DNA from: Simkaniaceae bacterium
GTDB taxonomy: Bacteria; Chlamydiota; Chlamydiia; Chlamydiales; Simkaniaceae
Length of the DNA stretch: 64,000 nt
Direction of reading: 5' to 3'
NCBI GenBank assembly: GCA_018399075.1
Contig: CP073763.1
Location: 1,178,001-1,242,000, forward strand
Shown: one piece after another, positions 60,635 to 64,000 of the stretch
Layout of the letters: every line of letters begins with the position of its first letter
How positions within the stretch are numbered: position 1 is the first letter of the stretch
Notes under the pieces: model-generated
Databases searched by the model: none
The model's input: the letters and a program-made list of their open reading frames with translations, nothing else
What the model was told of the DNA's origin: nothing
Program-made: the position numbers and the translations under genes

Positions 60635-62149
60635 ATGAAATTTCGTACGAAGTTATTCTATTCATTTATTGCTTTAGGGCTTATGAGCACCCTTTTGGCC
60701 CTTTTCATTATATATGGAGAGGCCTCCCGCCTTATTTTTGAGGAAATTCGGAGTAAGATTCTCTCGCTTATTATCAACTCTGAGCAACTGATTGATTCCA
60801 ATAGCCTTCAAAAATTTATTCAAAGCGGGGGAGACGTTAACACCGCTGAATTTAAACAACTTAGCGATGAGCTACTTGAAATTCGAGATTTAAATCGCCG
60901 CTCCGATATTTATGTCGAATATGTCTACCTCATCAAAAAGCATGATCACTCCAATCATTACTATTATTTAATGGAAGTTCATTCAGGACCGCATACTGAT
61001 CATACATACTTTGGGCAACTTTATACATCCAATGTTCAGATACCTCAGGGCCTTTCTTCTCCCATTGTGACAACCCATATCTACACTGATGCTTGGGGAA
61101 CGTGGCTTAGTGGGTACGCTCCAATTTATGACTCTAATGGTAAGCAATTAGCAATTCTTGGGATTGATGTGCGAACTAAGGAAATCTATTTAGAACTTGA
61201 AAAACTCCTTCTCTATGGGCTTGTAGCTTTTGCCATCTCAATTTTTGTAGCAGTTATTTTTGCCTACTTTTTATCAAAGTTGGTGTCTTCTTCACTCTCA
61301 ATACTTTGCGATACTGTTAAATCTATTGGGAAAGGGGACTTTTCAACCCGTAGCTCTCTTGATACTCGGGATGAATTTAATGAGCTTTCTCTAGCCATAA
61401 ACAATATGGCTAAAGGACTGGAAGAAAGGGAACGACTAAAATTAGGTTTTGCGCGGTATGTTTCGCAATATGCTCTTGAAGAGCTCCTTAAAATGGATAA
61501 ACCCATTAGCCTCGAAGGGGAGCGAAAAAAAGTTACGCTTCTCTTTTCTGATATTCGTCACTTTACAGGGATGGCTGAAGAACTACCCCCTGAAGAAGTG
61601 TTAAAACTTCTCAATGAATACTTCACAGAGATGATTGAAGTTATCTTCAACTATGGTGGAACGCTGGATAAATTTATTGGAGATGGAATGATGGTTGAGT
61701 TTGGTGCACCTTTAGAGGATAAATTACAAGAGCTCCATGCTGTCCTCGCTGCTATTCATATGCAACTCCATCTCGATAAACTTTCTGATAAATGGGAAAA
61801 AGAAGGGAAACAAAGGCTCGGCATGGGAATCGGTATCCATACTGGGCTTGCAGTCCTAGGAAATATTGGCTCTGAACTCCGGATGGAGTATACCGCTATT
61901 GGAGACACTGTAAATGTTGCATCCCGTTTGGAGCGATTTACTAAGAAGATTGAAAAGCGGATTATTATCTCCAAAAGTGTTTATGAGAAAGTCAAAGATC
62001 ACTTTATCTTCGAAGACTTAAAAGAGATTGAGATCCCTGGTAGAAAGGGGATTATTCAAGCGTACTCACTTGATCCTTACGCGCAAAAAGACCTTCATCA
62101 GCTTGAGCTTATTCATGAGCAACATAAGCTATCTGAAGAGCATGAATAA
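60635..62149 (+). CDS. Membrane-bound class III adenylate cyclase with Cache-like sensor and HAMP
   Basis: A 504-residue signal-transducing cyclase. TM1 is at about 8-28, a periplasmic sensor (Cache-like) at about 30-190, TM2 at about 192-215, HAMP at about 216-268, and the catalytic domain at about 295-470. Metal-binding D306 (LLFSDIRHFT) and D350 (FIGDGMM), adenine-selecting K346 and D424 (AIGDTVNVASRLE), and N427 and R431 are all present. The enzyme should therefore make cAMP rather than cGMP. The ligand is unknown; the pocket may face the periplasm. It is followed 69 bases later by a small membrane protein on the same strand. Confidence 0.92.
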   Translation: MKFRTKLFYSFIALGLMSTLLALFIIYGEASRLIFEEIRSKILSLIINSEQLIDSNSLQKFIQSGGDVNTAEFKQLSDELLEIRDLNRRSDIYVEYVYLIKKHDHSNHYYYLMEVHSGPHTDHTYFGQLYTSNVQIPQGLSSPIVTTHIYTDAWGTWLSGYAPIYDSNGKQLAILGIDVRTKEIYLELEKLLLYGLVAFAISIFVAVIFAYFLSKLVSSSLSILCDTVKSIGKGDFSTRSSLDTRDEFNELSLAINNMAKGLEERERLKLGFARYVSQYALEELLKMDKPISLEGERKKVTLLFSDIRHFTGMAEELPPEEVLKLLNEYFTEMIEVIFNYGGTLDKFIGDGMMVEFGAPLEDKLQELHAVLAAIHMQLHLDKLSDKWEKEGKQRLGMGIGIHTGLAVLGNIGSELRMEYTAIGDTVNVASRLERFTKKIEKRIIISKSVYEKVKDHFIFEDLKEIEIPGRKGIIQAYSLDPYAQKDLHQLELIHEQHKLSEEHE

Positions 62150-62218
62150 AAAAACTTGCGTTTAGTCAGTACTTTTTCTATGAAGGAAAGGAAATGAGTT
62201 TCAAGAAGGAATCGTTAA

Positions 62219-62686
62219 ATGAAGCCTCAAAATATTCGCACCATTGTTACCCTTTCTAACTTTGGGTATATCGCGGCATGCATCGTTCTTTATCTAATTG
62301 CTCTTTGTATTCTTATCTCTTCTGTTTATGGAATCATAGCAGATATGACTTCAGGGACTTATACTGTCTATAAGCTTCTTGATGAAGTAGGTTTGATTGT
62401 TTTCTCGATGGCTGTGATAGATGTTGGCAAATATCTCATGCTTGAAGAAGTGATTCGAAAAGGGCAAAGCGAAAAGCCTCCTGAAGAAACACGTAAAACT
62501 CTAACAAAATTTGCGATTATCATTGCCACAGCCCTATCTTTAGAAGGGCTCGTCCTCACCATTGAAGTTGCAAAGCAAGATATAACTAAGATCGGTTATC
62601 CGGTGATGGTCCTATTATCAGCCACATTGTTTATTGTGGCGATTGGAGTGTATCAGATGCTGAACTCTCGGGCTGAGAGGAAATAA
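62219..62686 (+). CDS. Conserved four-helix membrane protein, function unknown
   Basis: A 155-residue protein with four predicted membrane helices (SNFGYIAACIVLYLIALCIL, YKLLDEVGLIVFSMAVIDVG, TKFAIIIATALSLEGLVLT and IGYPVMVLLSATLFIVAIGV). The motif LLDEVGLIVFSMAVIDVGKY recurs in a family I recall in other bacteria under uninformative names. AAGGA before the ATG is consistent. Its last 56 bases overlap a convergent gene. Confidence 0.75.
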   Translation: MKPQNIRTIVTLSNFGYIAACIVLYLIALCILISSVYGIIADMTSGTYTVYKLLDEVGLIVFSMAVIDVGKYLMLEEVIRKGQSEKPPEETRKTLTKFAIIIATALSLEGLVLTIEVAKQDITKIGYPVMVLLSATLFIVAIGVYQMLNSRAERK

Positions 62687-63296
62687 CCTCAACCTTCTCT
62701 GGAGCAAAGTTTTCAATAAAGTTTGCAAGCTGATCTTGAACTTGGTTGTGGAGTTCCAATGGATAGGTCATTTCAACCTTATATAGAACATTCCCAACAA
62801 GGACGAGTGTTCCAGCAGACTCCATTTGATTTTCCTTAGCAACTGTATAGTGCTCGTAGTCAAGGGCGGGAAATGTTTTAAAATTTCCTTTTTCTGTTCC
62901 AACGAGCTCTGATTTACCAAGCTCTTGCATAATGACTTTTAAAGCGCCCCCTAGAACAAGACTATTTCCATACTTTAGCCATCCTTCAGGAAGGGTTGTG
63001 TAACTCACTGAAAAGTGAATATCGCCATCCATTTCGCAAATAAATTCTTTGTAGGGGATAGAGCCGTCACTTCCAGGAATGGGAAGATCTCGACTATTAC
63101 TCTTTGGTTTTTTAGGGAAAGAGGCTGAGAAATTCTCGTCCTTTGGATTAAAATTCACCCACTTTTTAAACTCTACTCCTTTAACAACATGGTGAAAATT
63201 CAGTTTGTGTTGTTGTGGCTTATTTGTATGAGTATAAAAGTAAAACCCGCCAAACCCAACTAACGATATAATTAAAATTAAAATAATCTTCTTCAT
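62631..63296 (-). CDS. Exported protein of unknown function, paralogue of the protein at 22354
   Basis: A 221-residue product with an N-terminal signal or membrane anchor (MKKIILILIISLVGFGGFYF). The order of motifs mirrors the protein at 22354-22935: FKKWVNFNPKDENFSASFPK, then HFSVSYTTLPEGW, a helical stretch, FPALDYEHYTVAKENQ, VLVGNVLYKVEMTYP and a C-terminal FIENFAPEK helix. It looks like a periplasmic protein of the same small family. Its 3' end overlaps the convergent gene by 56 bases. Confidence 0.75.
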   Translation of the reverse strand: MKKIILILIISLVGFGGFYFYTHTNKPQQHKLNFHHVVKGVEFKKWVNFNPKDENFSASFPKKPKSNSRDLPIPGSDGSIPYKEFICEMDGDIHFSVSYTTLPEGWLKYGNSLVLGGALKVIMQELGKSELVGTEKGNFKTFPALDYEHYTVAKENQMESAGTLVLVGNVLYKVEMTYPLELHNQVQDQLANFIENFAPEKVEVISSQPESSASDTLQSPQ

Positions 63297-63377
63297 AACT
63301 ATTTCCTCAAAATTTTTAAAAAGAATAATCTATTAATGAATAAGGTTCAACTAAAGCATTTTTTTTAAAAAATATGT

Positions 63378-63785
63378 TTATACCTGATCTTCAGGCCTTT
63401 CCGGAATGATCACAATACCAATGATGTAGGTAATGATAATAGGGAAAAAACCCGTGGGAATAAGGGCAATAATCGTAATAAGGCGGACAATCATAGAATC
63501 TATTTTAAGAGTTTCAGCAATCCCTCCACAAACGCCTGCGATTTTCCTGTCTCTTACAGACCTATAAAGGCGTCGACAGTCATATTGAATATAGGTAGGA
63601 GGACCTAAAGGCATCAACATCCAAGCTATAATGTAAAGGACAACGAGAGGAAGAAAGGCTGTAATCACACAGATAAAAACAGCTAGGAGGCGGATGATTG
63701 TTGGATCCATCCCTAGATACTGCCCAAGGCCTCCACAGACACCAGCAACCTTTTTATCCCATCTATCTCGATATAACCGCTTCAT
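63378..63785 (-). CDS. Tandem PspC-domain membrane protein
   Basis: A 135-residue protein made of two PspC repeats, residues about 1-62 and 67-131. Each starts with a KRLYRDRWDKKVAGVCGGLG or RRLYRSVRDRKIAGVCGGIA block and continues with an amphipathic then hydrophobic helix (LAVFICVITAFLPLVVLYII and TIIALIPTGFFPIIITYIIG). PspC proteins take part in envelope-stress sensing in other bacteria; its role here is unknown. No other Psp component is in the window. Confidence 0.9.
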   Translation of the reverse strand: MKRLYRDRWDKKVAGVCGGLGQYLGMDPTIIRLLAVFICVITAFLPLVVLYIIAWMLMPLGPPTYIQYDCRRLYRSVRDRKIAGVCGGIAETLKIDSMIVRLITIIALIPTGFFPIIITYIIGIVIIPERPEDQV

Positions 63786-63809
63786 AATTTTAGTATGATA
63801 AAACGGCTT

Positions 63810-64000
63810 TTAAGTTTCAAATGGAACTGGAGATTTGAAAGACATTTTTTTGTTTGTAACGGGATGGATAAAATCAAGTCCATAGGCATGAAGATGGAGG
63901 CGACTACTTGAGGTATCCCCATATTTTTGATCCCCTAGGATCGGAAACCCTGCAGCAAGGGATTGAGCTCGGATTTGATTCTTTTTCCCTGTTTCCAAAA
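63810..64000 (-). CDS. RluA-family pseudouridine synthase, C-terminal part (cut by window edge)
   Basis: The visible 63 codons encode the C-terminal end of the catalytic domain: LETGKKNQIRAQSLAAGFPI (the conserved TGRxHQIR-type motif, here TGKKNQIRAQ), then LGDQKYG and LHLHAYGLDFIHPVT, all family features. The N-terminal part, including the catalytic Asp, lies beyond position 64000. Confidence 0.85.
   Translation of the reverse strand, partial: LETGKKNQIRAQSLAAGFPILGDQKYGDTSSSRLHLHAYGLDFIHPVTNKKMSFKSPVPFET

Noticed and set aside
1-64000. Search by eye for tRNA, rRNA, CRISPR arrays and insertion sequences
   Set aside because: No cloverleaf, ribosomal RNA segment, regularly spaced repeats or transposase was recognised; the XerD-type protein is a housekeeping recombinase with no sign of a mobile element around it.

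Overview
This window looks like the chromosome of a member of the Chlamydiota, most likely one of the environmental, amoeba- or invertebrate-associated families (Simkania-, Waddlia- or Parachlamydia-like) rather than Chlamydiaceae. The evidence is a combination of genes: gatC-gatA-gatB, ribonuclease HIII beside a short RodZ-like protein, a Ser/Thr kinase fused to an FGE-sulfatase-type domain (the Pkn1 architecture), DhnA-type aldolase, IspH, BrnQ, an OppABCDF importer, a MOMP-like barrel protein, and many bilobed-hydrophobic hypothetical proteins of the kind expected for inclusion-membrane or secreted effectors. The taxonomic call rests on recalled family knowledge and was not tested by a search.

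Layout. 0-4.2 kb: short adenylate kinase, large membrane protein, XerD recombinase, unknown protein. 4.4-11.1 kb: MOMP-like porin, then a complete TolC-MFP-RND drug-efflux operon. 11.2-16.0 kb: Bcp peroxiredoxin, M48 peptidase with a problematic 5' end, and the GatCAB operon for tRNA-dependent amidation. 16.1-23.4 kb: secreted protein, DUF378 protein, candidate Inc-like protein, TIGR01777 epimerase, BrnQ (behind a ten-C tract), Yip1-type and small membrane proteins. 23.5-32.5 kb: unknown protein, MFS transporter, membrane protein, MscS channel, outer-membrane barrel, RecN, glycine-zipper protein. 32.7-36.1 kb: RNase HIII, RodZ-like protein, YyaL-type thioredoxin protein. 36.1-37.1 kb: thiamine pyrophosphokinase plus SemiSWEET under a TPP riboswitch. 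37.3-43.3 kb: kinase/FGE protein with overlapping LMW phosphatase, IspH, unknown protein, APC permease with UspA domain. 43.4-50.7 kb: OppA, thioredoxin-like protein, OppBCDF, class I aldolase. 50.9-54.7 kb: two related unknown proteins and a polymorphic toxin/immunity locus carrying a displaced toxin tail. 55-64 kb: P-loop protein, AsmA-like giant, NUDIX, DUF2807 protein, class III adenylate cyclase, small membrane proteins, double PspC protein, and the end of an RluA-type pseudouridine synthase cut by the window edge.

How the parts fit together: nutrient import dominates (BrnQ, APC, MFS, Opp, SemiSWEET), as expected of an obligate intracellular organism. The strongest new proposal is that the SemiSWEET is a thiamine importer: it sits directly behind a TPP riboswitch whose P1 helix overlaps its start region, and it overlaps the gene for thiamine pyrophosphokinase. 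The second is a compact toxin/immunity locus with the orphan-module layout of contact-dependent or polymorphic toxin systems. No tRNA, rRNA, CRISPR array or insertion sequence was recognised. Genes are tightly packed and many convergent pairs overlap at their 3' ends.
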